Shown here one piece after another: positions 52,801 through 62,587 of a DNA stretch of 64,000 nucleotides. The notes beneath the pieces are model-generated. The model ran no database searches. It worked only from the letters and a program-made list of their open reading frames with translations, and was not told the origin of the DNA. Origin of the DNA: Candidatus Omnitrophota bacterium (lineage in GTDB: Bacteria; Ratteibacteria; UBA8468; B48-G9; DTJG01); contig JAMWBU010000003.1 of the NCBI GenBank assembly GCA_023819255.1, positions 1 through 64,000 on the forward strand, given 5' to 3'. Every line of letters begins with the position of its first letter. Positions within the stretch are counted from its first letter, which is position 1. Made by a program: the position numbers and the translations under genes.

Positions 52801-53088
52801 CAGACCAGTTTGGCCCCCAAGATTGGGCAAAAGTGCATCAGGTCTTTCTTTCTCTATGATGCTTTCAAGTGTACGCGGGGTAAGTGGCTCAATGTAGGTC
52901 TCATCAGCCATTTCCGGATCAGTCATAATTGTTGCAGGATTTGAATTCACCAGAACAATCTCATAACCCAGCTGCCTCAATGCCTTGCATGCCTGCGTTC
53001 CAGAATAGTCAAATTCGCACGCCTGACCAATTACAATGGGACCCGAACCAATTATTAGCACCTTCTTTATGTCTCGCCTCGGTGGCAT
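49864..53088 (-). CDS. carB: Carbamoyl-phosphate synthase large subunit
   Basis: A 1074-residue CarB, full length, which makes carbamoyl phosphate for arginine and pyrimidine synthesis. Two homologous ATP-grasp halves are visible: [20 protein letters not shown] starts the first and [20 protein letters not shown] the second near residue 555. Each carries [16 protein letters not shown] or [16 protein letters not shown]. The C-terminal MGS-like allosteric domain contains [19 protein letters not shown] and INTPAGK. carA is not adjacent. It has a TATAAT -10 and an AAAAAAGGAG ribosome-binding site of its own, 38 bases after a small unknown gene. Confidence 0.97.
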   Translation of the reverse strand: [1074 protein letters not shown]

Positions 53089-53108
53089 TTGTTCTCCTTT
53101 TTTGAGCT

Positions 53109-53114
53109 ATTATA
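53109..53114 (-). promoter_or_regulatory. -10 of carB
   Basis: TATAAT on the minus strand, 20 bases before the carB ATG, in the 38-base gap after the upstream small gene. The leader would contain AAAAAAGGAG. No good -35 is seen. Confidence 0.4.
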
Positions 53115-53126
53115 ATATGGCAATAA

Positions 53127-53402
53127 TTATAATTGACTGTCCATCTTTGAATCTTCACCCTTCAAAAGCGCTGTAAGTTGCGTCCACTTTCCGGCTATCA
53201 ACTTGTATATGCCCGCATATTTTCTCTTCATCTCGTCTACAGAAATATCTTCTGCGCCTGTTTCAGTAGTTCTTCTGAAACACAATCCAAGCATATCATT
53301 GAATGCAAACCACTTCTCAGAATCAATTATCATACAAAGCCCGGCGTGGTTTACGCCATCCCTTCCCTTGACCACTGCAAGAGCAAACCTCACATTTGCC
53401 AT
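53127..53402 (-). CDS. Small protein of unknown function
   Basis: A 91-residue soluble protein, not recognised. It begins MANVRFALAVVKGRDGVNHA, contains one tryptophan-rich stretch (DSEKWFAFNDMLGLCF) and a helical charged C-terminus. The start at 53402 is preferred because GGAGG sits upstream. A longer frame would start inside the M20 hydrolase gene, whose stop is eight bases before this start. It sits between the hydrolase and carB and may be translated with the former. Confidence 0.75.
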   Translation of the reverse strand: MANVRFALAVVKGRDGVNHAGLCMIIDSEKWFAFNDMLGLCFRRTTETGAEDISVDEMKRKYAGIYKLIAGKWTQLTALLKGEDSKMDSQL

Positions 53403-53410
53403 AGCGCCTC

Positions 53411-54574
53411 CTATTTTTGAGAACCAATTTCCCACAGGATATTTGATAGAGATTGAATACCATATCCTATGCACTTCTCGTCTAAGTTGAACCTGCTGCT
53501 ATGATGAAAAAACTCAGATCTCCCGCATCCAATATTGAAATAACAACAGGGTATAATCTGGCTATAAAAAGAAAAATCTTCGCTTCCCATCGTCGGTTTT
53601 TCGTCTGTTTTAACAGCGGCTTTTCCAAAATTGTTTAAAAGAATGTCTACGACTTTTTCGGAAAGAGCTCTGTCATTGATTGTCACAGGTACAAAACCTT
53701 CATATTCAAGCGCAGTTTTCACTCCAGTACCCTGTTCCAGTCCTTTGAGCAACTTTTTAATCCACTTTTGCGCCAGAGCATTCTGTTTTGAGTTTAAAGT
53801 TCTGACTGTTCCAACAAGTTCCGCCTGCTCCGGGATAACATTAAATGCGTCTCCTGCTGAAATTTTTCCAACAGATATCACAAGGGGTTCTACTGGAGCG
53901 CTCTTTCTGCTAACAATCGACTGCAACTGGCTTATAAAATACGCCGAAGCAACGATAGGGTCAATTGCCGTATGGGGGCTGGCGCCATGTCCTCCTTTGC
54001 CTTTTATCAGAATTTTAAACCTGTCAGCAGACGCCATAACAGGTCCGCTGATGACAGAAAATGTTCCTGTTTCCAGGCCTGCCCAGACATGAAATCCTAT
54101 CAAACATTTCATACCATTCAGCGCTCCTTCTTTTATCATTCGCGGCGCTCCGCATGGAAGGGATTCCTCTGATGGCTGGAAAATAAATCTGATAGAAAAG
54201 GGTAATGGCTTAATCTTTGAAAAAACCCCGGCGACACCAAGAGCAATTGCCATATGAGCATCATGACCGCACGCATGCATAACTCCGTCGTTTTCTGAAG
54301 CAAATTCAAGGGAGGGCTCCTCCTTAACCGGAAGAGCGTCCATATCTGCTCGAAGCCCGATAATATCTTTCCCGGCACCCTGAATTTCAGCTATTACTCC
54401 TGTACCAGCGGCTTTTTTATATTTGATTCCAAATTTATCTAGAATCTCCCGAATTTTTTCAGACGTTCTGTATTCCTGGTTTGATAGCTCAGGAAACTGG
54501 TGGAAATGTCTTCTCCACGCAACAGCATCCTGCACCATTTTCTTTGAGAGCTCTTTCAATTTTTCCATTTCCAT
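53411..54574 (-). CDS. M20-family amidohydrolase (aminoacylase/hippurate hydrolase-like)
   Basis: A 387-residue M20D-type metallo-amidohydrolase, which deacylates N-acyl amino acids or related amides. Motifs are WRRHFHQFPELSNQE at the N-terminus, GLRADMDALPVKEE and HACGHDAHMA for metal binding, FQPSEESLPCG, GKGGHGASPHTAIDP in the dimerisation domain, and PTMGSEDFSFYSQ at the C-terminus. There is no signal peptide. It starts 10 bases after serS and is followed closely by a small unknown gene. Substrate specificity cannot be told from sequence. Confidence 0.9.
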   Translation of the reverse strand: MEMEKLKELSKKMVQDAVAWRRHFHQFPELSNQEYRTSEKIREILDKFGIKYKKAAGTGVIAEIQGAGKDIIGLRADMDALPVKEEPSLEFASENDGVMHACGHDAHMAIALGVAGVFSKIKPLPFSIRFIFQPSEESLPCGAPRMIKEGALNGMKCLIGFHVWAGLETGTFSVISGPVMASADRFKILIKGKGGHGASPHTAIDPIVASAYFISQLQSIVSRKSAPVEPLVISVGKISAGDAFNVIPEQAELVGTVRTLNSKQNALAQKWIKKLLKGLEQGTGVKTALEYEGFVPVTINDRALSEKVVDILLNNFGKAAVKTDEKPTMGSEDFSFYSQIIPCCYFNIGCGRSEFFHHSSRFNLDEKCIGYGIQSLSNILWEIGSQK

Positions 54575-54584
54575 GCCTGAGATT

Positions 54585-56124
<1,540 letters not shown>

Positions 56125-56180
56125 ATCCGGCCCAGATCAGTATAGGAAAACAGCCCGCTTCCGTAAAATTTTCGAAAATT

Positions 56181-56759
56181 TCATCCATTTCTGCCTTCAG
56201 GGTTCTCTAAAGAAAGCTGCTGCACAAACCACTTTCCTGTGGAAGTAAGTATGCTGCTTTTCAATGAAAGGTTCTGCCTTCTGCAGGGTATCATATCCTC
56301 TACTGAAAATCCGCATGTCGCAAGAACCCTTTCCATAAAAAAGCAACAGCTAACTGCGCCACCCCCGCCTCCGCCGGCAACGCACACTCCAATTGTGGGC
56401 TTTTCATAAATGCCATTCTTACCCTGAGGGTGTCTTGTGATTCTTCTCAACCTGTCGAGAAAGCATTTTATGCTCTCGCTCATATCTCCAAAATAGACAG
56501 GTGTAAAAAAAACCACTGCATCTGCTTTCCTTATCCTGTTTACAATTTTTTCAAAATCGTCCTCTATAACACATCTACCTTCAGTTCTACATAATCCCCA
56601 TCCATTAAAATCGCATTGCCTGCAAAGTTCCAATTTCTTTTCTGTCAGCAATATCGTTTCACACTGGTGTTCTTTCGCGATTTCTAAAAAAAAGGACATC
56701 ACACACAAACTTGTTTTTCCTTCAGGATTCTTGCTTCCTGCTATCGCGAGAATTTTCAT
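56181..56759 (-). CDS. Iron-sulfur flavoprotein / NADPH-dependent FMN reductase family
   Basis: A 192-residue flavodoxin-fold protein. The N-terminal FMN phosphate loop reads IAGSKNPEGKTSL. A cysteine cluster, C46, C49, C57 and C63 (LCRQCDFNGWGLC to GRCVIEDD), resembles that of anaerobe iron-sulfur flavoproteins. FFTPVYFGDMSESIKCFLDR is the usual FMN-binding loop. A stretch of five glycines (VAGGGGGGA) is unusual. It is transcribed away from the tRNA-Phe gene, with TATAAT on the minus strand at 56800-56805. Confidence 0.87.
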   Translation of the reverse strand: MKILAIAGSKNPEGKTSLCVMSFFLEIAKEHQCETILLTEKKLELCRQCDFNGWGLCRTEGRCVIEDDFEKIVNRIRKADAVVFFTPVYFGDMSESIKCFLDRLRRITRHPQGKNGIYEKPTIGVCVAGGGGGGAVSCCFFMERVLATCGFSVEDMIPCRRQNLSLKSSILTSTGKWFVQQLSLENPEGRNG

Positions 56760-56799
56760 GAAAACCCCCAGGTAAATTTGCTGTTTTCCCTTGCGTATT

Positions 56800-56805
56800 A
56801 TTATA
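56800..56805 (-). promoter_or_regulatory. -10 of the flavoprotein gene
   Basis: TATAAT on the minus strand, about 40 bases before the start codon. The leader carries GGGGG just before the ATG. The overlapping plus-strand TATAAT at 56802-56807 could serve the tRNA-Phe/secA direction, but no -35 supports either. Confidence 0.35.
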
Positions 56806-56906
56806 ATATAAAATAGGTTTTTGTGCCACGAAGAAAATTTGACTTTTTACAGGAAACATGAGAAACTGATTTGGTTGAAATTTACCCGTTTTTATTTCCA
56901 TGTCGG

Positions 56907-56978
56907 GCCGGGGTAGCTCAGTGGTAGAGCGCAGCCCTGAAAAGGCTGGCGTGGGCAGTTCGATTCTGCCCCCCGGCA
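56907..56978 (+). tRNA. tRNA-Phe (anticodon GAA)
   Basis: A complete cloverleaf: acceptor GCCGGGG paired with CCCCGGC, D-stem GCTC/GAGC, anticodon stem CAGCC/GGCTG around the loop CTGAAAA (anticodon GAA), a five-base variable loop, and T-stem GGCAG/CTGCC around TTCGATT. The discriminator is A. The 3' CCA is not encoded (CGC follows), so it must be added after transcription. It ends 16 bases before the secA start codon, suggesting that secA lies downstream on the same transcript. Confidence 0.97.
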
Positions 56979-56994
56979 CGCGAGAAGATTTCCT

Positions 56995-59769
56995 ATGGAC
57001 TATTATCAGAATTTTCTTAAAAGACTGACTATCCTTAATCCAGGGACCCGACTTTTCATTAACAGGGTTCTTAACAGGAATAAGGTCTCATTCATGAATG
57101 AGCTGGTTGAAATCCTGAAAAAGGTCAATGCCCTGGAATCAGACATTCAGAGATTGTCGCTTGATCAGCTCAGAGCGAAAACAGGCGAGTTCAGAGAAAG
57201 ATTGAAAAAAGGAGCCACGCTCGACGACATCCTGCCTGAATCATTCGCTGTTGTGAGAGAAACATCAAAACGTATCATTAACATGCGCCATTTTGACTGC
57301 CAGATTGTCGGCGGGGTTGTTCTTCACAGAGGCCATGTTGCCGAGATGGCCACAGGCGAAGGAAAAACATTAGTCGCAACCCTTCCTCTGTATCTCAATG
57401 CGCTCACTGGAAGGGGCTGCCACCTTGTAACAGTTAATGACTACCTTGCAAAAAGAGATAGATTCTGGATGGGGCCTGTTTTTGAGGCGCTGGGTCTTAC
57501 GGTGGGTCTCATCCAGCACGATTTGCAACCGCCTGAAAGAAGAAAAGCATATTCCTGCGACATTACCTATGGCACAAACAACGAGTTTGGCTTCGATTAC
57601 CTTAGAGACAATATGGCATGGCGGCTTGAGGACCAGGTTCAGAGAGAACTTTACTACGCGATTGTTGATGAAGTAGACAGTATTCTTATAGATGAGGCAA
57701 GAACGCCTTTGATTATTTCAGGTCCTTCTGAAGAATCTGTGTCTCTTTATTATGACATCGACAGGGTTGTCAGAAGGTTAAAAAAAGATGAGGATTACAC
57801 TATTGACGAAGAAAGCCATACAGCCAGTCTGACAGACCAGGGTGTTTCTAAATGCGAAAAAATGCTTAACGTTCAAAACCTTTATGATATATCTAACACA
57901 GAAACAGTTCATCACATCATCCAGTCTTTGCGAGCCCACAATTTTTACAAAAGGGACGACCAGTACATTGTTAAGGATGGACAGGTCATAATAGTCGACG
58001 AGTTTACAGGCAGATTGATGCCGGGCAGACGCTGGTCAGACGGCCTGCATCAGGCGGTAGAAGCAAAGGAAGGGGTTAAGATTGAAAGTGAAAATCAAAC
58101 ACTTGCCACCATTTCTTTTCAGAATTATTTTCGCCTTTATGAAAAACTCGCGGGTATGACGGGAACAGCCCTGACAGAGGCAGTGGAACTGAAAACAATT
58201 TATAAGATTGATGTCCTTGTTATACCCACAAACAAACCTCTAAATAGACGGGAATTTGACGATGAAATTTACAAGACAGAAAAGGAAAAGTTCGAAGCAG
58301 CCGCTCAGGAAATAGAAGAGCTTTACAGGAAGGGCAGACCAGTACTGGTCGGTACAACATCTATAGAAAAATCTGAGAGGTTAAGCAGACTGCTGTTGAG
58401 AAAAAATATCCCGCATCAGGTACTTAACGCAAAATATCATGAGAAGGAAGCTGAGATCATCGCCCGGGCAGGACAGAAATTTGCCGTGACTATAGCCACA
58501 AATATGGCAGGACGTGGCACAGATATCGTGCTGGGAAGCGGCGTCGTTGAACAGCAATGCATCTCTCCTGAAACCGGAACAGCCAAATGCTGCATCGCAT
58601 GTGAGGACGATTGCTCAAGTTGCTTCAAGAGCAGGAAATTTGTTGAATGCAGAACCAGTTCAAAAATTGACTGCGGTCTGCATGTAATCGGCACAGAAAG
58701 GCATGAGGCAAGAAGAATAGATAATCAGCTCAAAGGCAGATCTGGAAGGCAGGGAGATCCTGGATCAGCCAGATTTTATCTGTCTATGGAAGACGACCTT
58801 TTGAGAATTTTCGGTTCTGACCGTATTAAAGGAATGATGGGTAATCTTCCTGAAGGAGAAAAAATAAAACATCCTCTAATAACAAAAATGATAAACAACG
58901 CGCAGCGAAAGGTGGAAGCAAGAAATTTTGAAATAAGAAAGCAGCTTCTCGAATTTGACGATGTTATGAATGAACAAAGAAAGGTAATCTATGGTATCCG
59001 CCAGGATGTCCTTCTCGGCAGAAATCTTGACGGCTACATAGAGGATTTCATCGATGAAATTGTGGATTCTGCCGTCGAAGAACATTTGAACCTTCATGCA
59101 AAAGCAGAGAGCTGGAATGTTTCTGCTCTTGCAAACCATATTAAAAACATTTTTGATGTCAGCGTGAATCTTAGCATTCCTGACACCCTGAGAGAAGCGC
59201 AGGCATGGAGAGACGATATCCCTCAGGAGATAAAAAAAGCCGTAAAACAGGGCCTGCGGAAGCAGAAAGACGAACTCGGCGAGTACTTCAGTGAAATATT
59301 GAAACTTGTGTTTCTTCAGGCAATAGACCATAGATGGAAAGCCCATTTAAGGTCCATAGACGAGTTAAGAGAAGGCATAGGGCTTCGGGCATATGGACAG
59401 AGAGATGTCATTGTTGCCTATAAACAGGAAGCGTTCATTCTTTTCGAAGCAATGCTTGATTCTATAAGACAGGAGGTTCTTACACACATCTTCAGGGTAA
59501 AGGTTTCTGAAAAGACGTTTGCCAGCGCTCCTGCAAGAGTGTTTGTTCCTGCCAGTTATTCACATCAGGAATTGAACCAGTTTGATGTGGTGCGGCAGCA
59601 GGAACCTGTAGCTGTTTCTCACGCTACAGCAGAACCTTCTGCTGGTGCTCCGTCTGTTCCAGGAGTCAAACAACAACCTGTAAGGGTTGGCACAAAAATA
59701 GGAAGGAACGAGCCCTGTCCGTGCGGAAGTGGCAAGAAGTATAAAAAATGTTGCGGAGCTAACAAATGA
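56995..59769 (+). CDS. secA: Protein translocase subunit SecA with cysteine-rich insert
   Basis: A 924-residue preprotein translocase ATPase. Walker A is [14 protein letters not shown] (about 120), the DEAD-like box is [16 protein letters not shown], and [11 protein letters not shown] and [17 protein letters not shown] mark the second nucleotide-binding domain. The C-terminal zinc motif [17 protein letters not shown], which binds SecB or lipid, is present. Between these last parts of NBD2, residues 522-560 contain eight cysteines (522, 532, 533, 536, 540, 543, 552, 560), not a standard SecA feature. The start ATG lies 16 bases after tRNA-Phe with only GAGAAG as a ribosome-binding site. The stop overlaps dnaA (ATGA). 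Confidence 0.96.
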   Translation: MDYYQNFLKRLTILNPGTRLFINRVLNRNKVSFMNELVEILKKVNALESDIQRLSLDQLRAKTGEFRERLKKGATLDDILPESFAVVRETSKRIINMRHFDCQIVGGVVLHRGHVAEMATGEGKTLVATLPLYLNALTGRGCHLVTVNDYLAKRDRFWMGPVFEALGLTVGLIQHDLQPPERRKAYSCDITYGTNNEFGFDYLRDNMAWRLEDQVQRELYYAIVDEVDSILIDEARTPLIISGPSEESVSLYYDIDRVVRRLKKDEDYTIDEESHTASLTDQGVSKCEKMLNVQNLYDISNTETVHHIIQSLRAHNFYKRDDQYIVKDGQVIIVDEFTGRLMPGRRWSDGLHQAVEAKEGVKIESENQTLATISFQNYFRLYEKLAGMTGTALTEAVELKTIYKIDVLVIPTNKPLNRREFDDEIYKTEKEKFEAAAQEIEELYRKGRPVLVGTTSIEKSERLSRLLLRKNIPHQVLNAKYHEKEAEIIARAGQKFAVTIATNMAGRGTDIVLGSGVVEQQCISPETGTAKCCIACEDDCSSCFKSRKFVECRTSSKIDCGLHVIGTERHEARRIDNQLKGRSGRQGDPGSARFYLSMEDDLLRIFGSDRIKGMMGNLPEGEKIKHPLITKMINNAQRKVEARNFEIRKQLLEFDDVMNEQRKVIYGIRQDVLLGRNLDGYIEDFIDEIVDSAVEEHLNLHAKAESWNVSALANHIKNIFDVSVNLSIPDTLREAQAWRDDIPQEIKKAVKQGLRKQKDELGEYFSEILKLVFLQAIDHRWKAHLRSIDELREGIGLRAYGQRDVIVAYKQEAFILFEAMLDSIRQEVLTHIFRVKVSEKTFASAPARVFVPASYSHQELNQFDVVRQQEPVAVSHATAEPSAGAPSVPGVKQQPVRVGTKIGRNEPCPCGSGKKYKKCCGANK

Positions 59770-61097
59770 GCGATAAAGCTGTGGATAACCTGTGGAAAAT
59801 ATGGGAAGATGTGTTGACAAAGATTGGAAATAGATTGCAGAATGAAAGGGTTATTGATACCTGGTTTAAGCCATTGAAAATCAACAAGATAGATGGGCAT
59901 ACCGTTTATATAGAAATCCCGAATCAAATTTTTTATAAGGGACTTGCTCCTTTTCTGGATATATTTAAAGAAGTTCTTGAAGAGGTGCTGGAAAGAACCC
60001 CAACACTGCAGTGGATTCTGCCAGAAGCACAGAGCACAACGCGAGAACAATCGAATCATAAGGATCAAAACAATATTCCATGCGAAAACCTGAATCCTGA
60101 CTATGTTTTTGAAAACTTCGTGGTGGGACCGTGTAATAGACTTGCTCACGCGGCAAGCCTTGCTGTGGCGCAATCGCCAGGAGTGGCTTATAATCCTCTC
60201 TTTATTTATGGCGATGTGGGATTAGGGAAAACTCACCTTATGCAGGCGATAGGGCACTCGGTCTATGAAGCATCTCGCGGGTATGTTGCTTATCTTCCCT
60301 GTGAAATTTTTGTCAACCAGTTCATTCACAGCATTCAAACCAAAACCACTCATCTTTTCAGAAACAGGTTCAGAAAAGCCGACATTCTTTTGATAGACGA
60401 TATCCATTTTCTTGCAGGAAAAGAAGGAACCCAGGAAGAATTTTTTCACACTTTCAATACACTTTATGATCAGCGGAAGCAGATTGTTCTTTCGAGCGAC
60501 AAGCCGCCAAAAGAAATAGCAGACCTTGAAAAAAGACTTGTATCCCGTTTTGAGTGGGGGCTTGTGGTTGACCTTCAGCCACCGGATTTTGAAACGAGGG
60601 TGGCGATTTTGAAAAAGAAATGTGAAACAAAACATCTCTTTCTCAGCGATGATGTGATTTTCTATCTTGCTGAAAATATTAGCGATAATATCAGATTACT
60701 GGAAGGAGCGCTTAATCGTCTTGTTGCGGTGTCGTCCCTGTTCGAAAAAGACCTTAATGTTAATGTCGCAAAAGAATATCTAAAAGAAATAATAATTTCT
60801 CAGAAAAAGCTTGTCACAATTCAGAAAATTATTGATGCTGTATCAGATTATTTCCGTGTAAGTGTGCATGATCTTAAAAGCCAGAGAAGGGTAAGAAATC
60901 TGGTTATTCCCAGACAGATCGCAATGTATCTTGCAAGAGAATTGACAACCTGCTCTTTAACATCAATTGCTGAAGAATTTGGGGGAAAAGACCATACAAC
61001 AGTAATTCACGCTTGCAAAAAGGTTAAATCATCTATAGAGAAGGACGAAAATATGCGGGCTATTGTTAATAAATTAATTAACATCTTGAGTATATAG
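59766..61097 (+). CDS. dnaA: Chromosomal replication initiator DnaA
   Basis: A 443-residue initiator protein. Domain I (1-80) is followed by a short linker. The AAA+ domain has Walker [10 protein letters not shown] (149-157) and Walker [10 protein letters not shown]. Domain IV carries the DnaA-box-binding signature [16 protein letters not shown] near the C-terminus. Its ATG overlaps the secA stop, so it has no own 5' region and must be read through from secA. Two DnaA-box-like 9-mers lie within its first 12 codons. dnaN follows after 101 bases. Confidence 0.97.
   Translation: MSDKAVDNLWKIWEDVLTKIGNRLQNERVIDTWFKPLKINKIDGHTVYIEIPNQIFYKGLAPFLDIFKEVLEEVLERTPTLQWILPEAQSTTREQSNHKDQNNIPCENLNPDYVFENFVVGPCNRLAHAASLAVAQSPGVAYNPLFIYGDVGLGKTHLMQAIGHSVYEASRGYVAYLPCEIFVNQFIHSIQTKTTHLFRNRFRKADILLIDDIHFLAGKEGTQEEFFHTFNTLYDQRKQIVLSSDKPPKEIADLEKRLVSRFEWGLVVDLQPPDFETRVAILKKKCETKHLFLSDDVIFYLAENISDNIRLLEGALNRLVAVSSLFEKDLNVNVAKEYLKEIIISQKKLVTIQKIIDAVSDYFRVSVHDLKSQRRVRNLVIPRQIAMYLARELTTCSLTSIAEEFGGKDHTTVIHACKKVKSSIEKDENMRAIVNKLINILSI
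59780..59799 (+). promoter_or_regulatory. Two DnaA-box-like 9-mers inside the dnaA 5' end
   Basis: TGTGGATAA (59780-59788) is a perfect DnaA box (complement TTATCCACA). TGTGGAAAA (59791-59799) differs at one position. They have the same orientation and start 11 bases apart, about one helical turn. They lie in the region that encodes DnaA residues 5-12, so a coding coincidence is possible. Autoregulation or a minor origin element is the alternative. Confidence 0.45.
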
Positions 61098-61108
61098 TTG
61101 TTAACATA

Positions 61109-61117
61109 TTATAAACA
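61109..61117 (+). promoter_or_regulatory. Weak DnaA-box-like 9-mer before dnaN
   Basis: TTATAAACA matches TTATCCACA at 7 of 9 positions, in the AT-rich 101-base dnaA-dnaN gap. This is weak evidence, and the gap is too poor in boxes to be called an origin. Confidence 0.2.
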
Positions 61118-61147
61118 GGGTAAGCTTTAATTTTTCATGTATATGGG

Positions 61148-61153
61148 TATAAT
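61148..61153 (+). promoter_or_regulatory. -10 of dnaN
   Basis: TATAAT about 45 bases before the dnaN ATG. The ribosome-binding site AAAAGGAGA lies at 61187-61195. There is no clear -35. Confidence 0.45.
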
Positions 61154-61198
61154 AAACAATAACTACTGAACTTTATTACTAAGTTAAAAGGAGATAAT

Positions 61199-62299
61199 AT
61201 GGAAATAGTAATAGAAAAAGAAAAACTTCTTGATGAACTGGAAAAGATTTCAAAAATAATACCTTCAAAACCATTAATCGGCGCAACTGGTGGAATTATG
61301 ATAGAGGGAAGGAAGGATGGAGTAACTCTAACAAGCACTGATTTGCAATTGACCCTCAGAACTTTTGTTGAATGTGATATAAAGGATAAAAGCACTGTTT
61401 TAATACCAGGAAAGAATTTTATCTCTCTTATCAAAAAGATTCCGGAACAACAAATAAGAATTACAACAAAAGAAAATAGCGCTGTGATAAACAACAAATC
61501 TTTTCAGTATAAATTTCTGCTTATGAATGCGGAGGAGTATCCTAAACTACCAGCAGAAAGGGATGGTGCTACAGAATCAGAAAGTTTTATGGTTTCTTCA
61601 GCGATACTTCTGGATATGATTAAAAAAACAGTGTACTGTATAAATCCAGATGAACCAAGGATGTACTTCAGAGGAGTTTTAATAGAGAAAAAGAATAATA
61701 CATTGAATATGGTTGCAACAGATACGCGTCGGCTTTCTCTTGTGAAAAAGGATGTTCAGGGTGAAAGCAAGGTTAAGATTATTCTTCCACTTCGCCTTAT
61801 AGAGGTTTTTCCGCTCATTTTCAAAGAGACAGACGTTTCCCTTTCATTCTCAAAAAATCAGATAACGATTAAAACAGAGAGAACAACATTGATATCGCAG
61901 TTACTTGAAGGAGAATTTCCTGATTACGAAAAGGTTATACCTGCTTCTAATAAACAGGGCACAGCCATAATAAAAACAGAAGAATTCCTTCAGAGTCTGG
62001 AAAGACTTTCGCTTATGTCTTCTGAAAAGTTTGGTTCAGTGAGAATGAACTTTAGAAAAAATCTGCTGGTTATGAACATAGAAAGCCCTGATAGCGGTTC
62101 TGGAGAAGAAAAGATTAGTATAGAATACGCAGGGCCTGAAAACACCCTTGTTTTCAATCCCGATTACATTATACAGTTTCTCAAAACAGTAAGTCAGGAA
62201 CATATAGAGTTCTCGTTTCAAGACCCTGTTAAACCCGCAAAACTCTGTGGAAAAGAAGACCGGGAATATCTGTATGTTGCGATGCCGATGAAAACATGA
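61199..62299 (+). CDS. dnaN: DNA polymerase III beta subunit (sliding clamp)
   Basis: A 366-residue beta clamp of normal length with three tandem clamp domains. Recognisable segments are TSTDLQLTLRTFVECDIKD in domain 1, FRGVLIEKKNNTLNMVATDT and RRLSLVKK in domain 2, and the C-terminal CGKEDREYLYVAMPMKT, matching the universal YxxxMPMR-type ending that borders the peptide-binding pocket. It follows dnaA, the usual order. Its stop overlaps the start of dciA (ATGA). It has a strong ribosome-binding site and probably its own promoter. Confidence 0.97.
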   Translation: MEIVIEKEKLLDELEKISKIIPSKPLIGATGGIMIEGRKDGVTLTSTDLQLTLRTFVECDIKDKSTVLIPGKNFISLIKKIPEQQIRITTKENSAVINNKSFQYKFLLMNAEEYPKLPAERDGATESESFMVSSAILLDMIKKTVYCINPDEPRMYFRGVLIEKKNNTLNMVATDTRRLSLVKKDVQGESKVKIILPLRLIEVFPLIFKETDVSLSFSKNQITIKTERTTLISQLLEGEFPDYEKVIPASNKQGTAIIKTEEFLQSLERLSLMSSEKFGSVRMNFRKNLLVMNIESPDSGSGEEKISIEYAGPENTLVFNPDYIIQFLKTVSQEHIEFSFQDPVKPAKLCGKEDREYLYVAMPMKT

Positions 62300-62586
62300 A
62301 AGAAAAAAGAATTTCGGATATTCTGCCGGAAGCATGGAAGGTAAAGCCAGCTCAAGAAACCCGGCTGAGAAATGCAGGAATTGTGGATTGGGAGAAAGTT
62401 TGGGCGCAGGAGTGCGATGAAGCCAGAAATTACAGCTATGTCATTAAGTATGCGGAAGGCACTCTTATCGTTGCGGTGAAAAATTCGGCATGGGTCCTTG
62501 AGTTGAACAAAAGAGAAAATGAACTGCTGGAAAAACTGCGGGAAGCTACAGGTGAAAAAATAAAGAAAATCAAGCTTGTTCGATGA
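62296..62586 (+). CDS. dciA: DciA/DUF721-family replicative helicase loader
   Basis: A 96-residue DUF721 protein. WEKVWAQECDEARNYSYVIK and GTLIVAVKNSAWVLELNKRE match the KH-like core of DciA, the ancestral loader of DnaB in bacteria without phage-type DnaC or DnaI. The position directly after dnaN, overlapping by four bases, is a common place for dciA and supports the call. Its stop is one base from the end of the convergent GH42-like gene. Confidence 0.85.
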   Translation: MKEKRISDILPEAWKVKPAQETRLRNAGIVDWEKVWAQECDEARNYSYVIKYAEGTLIVAVKNSAWVLELNKRENELLEKLREATGEKIKKIKLVR

Positions 62587-62587
62587 A

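Noticed and set aside
61098-61198. The AT-rich dnaA-dnaN gap as the replication origin
   Set aside because: Only one weak DnaA-box-like 9-mer (7 of 9) is present, together with a -10 and a ribosome-binding site. There is no cluster of boxes, so an origin call is not supported.
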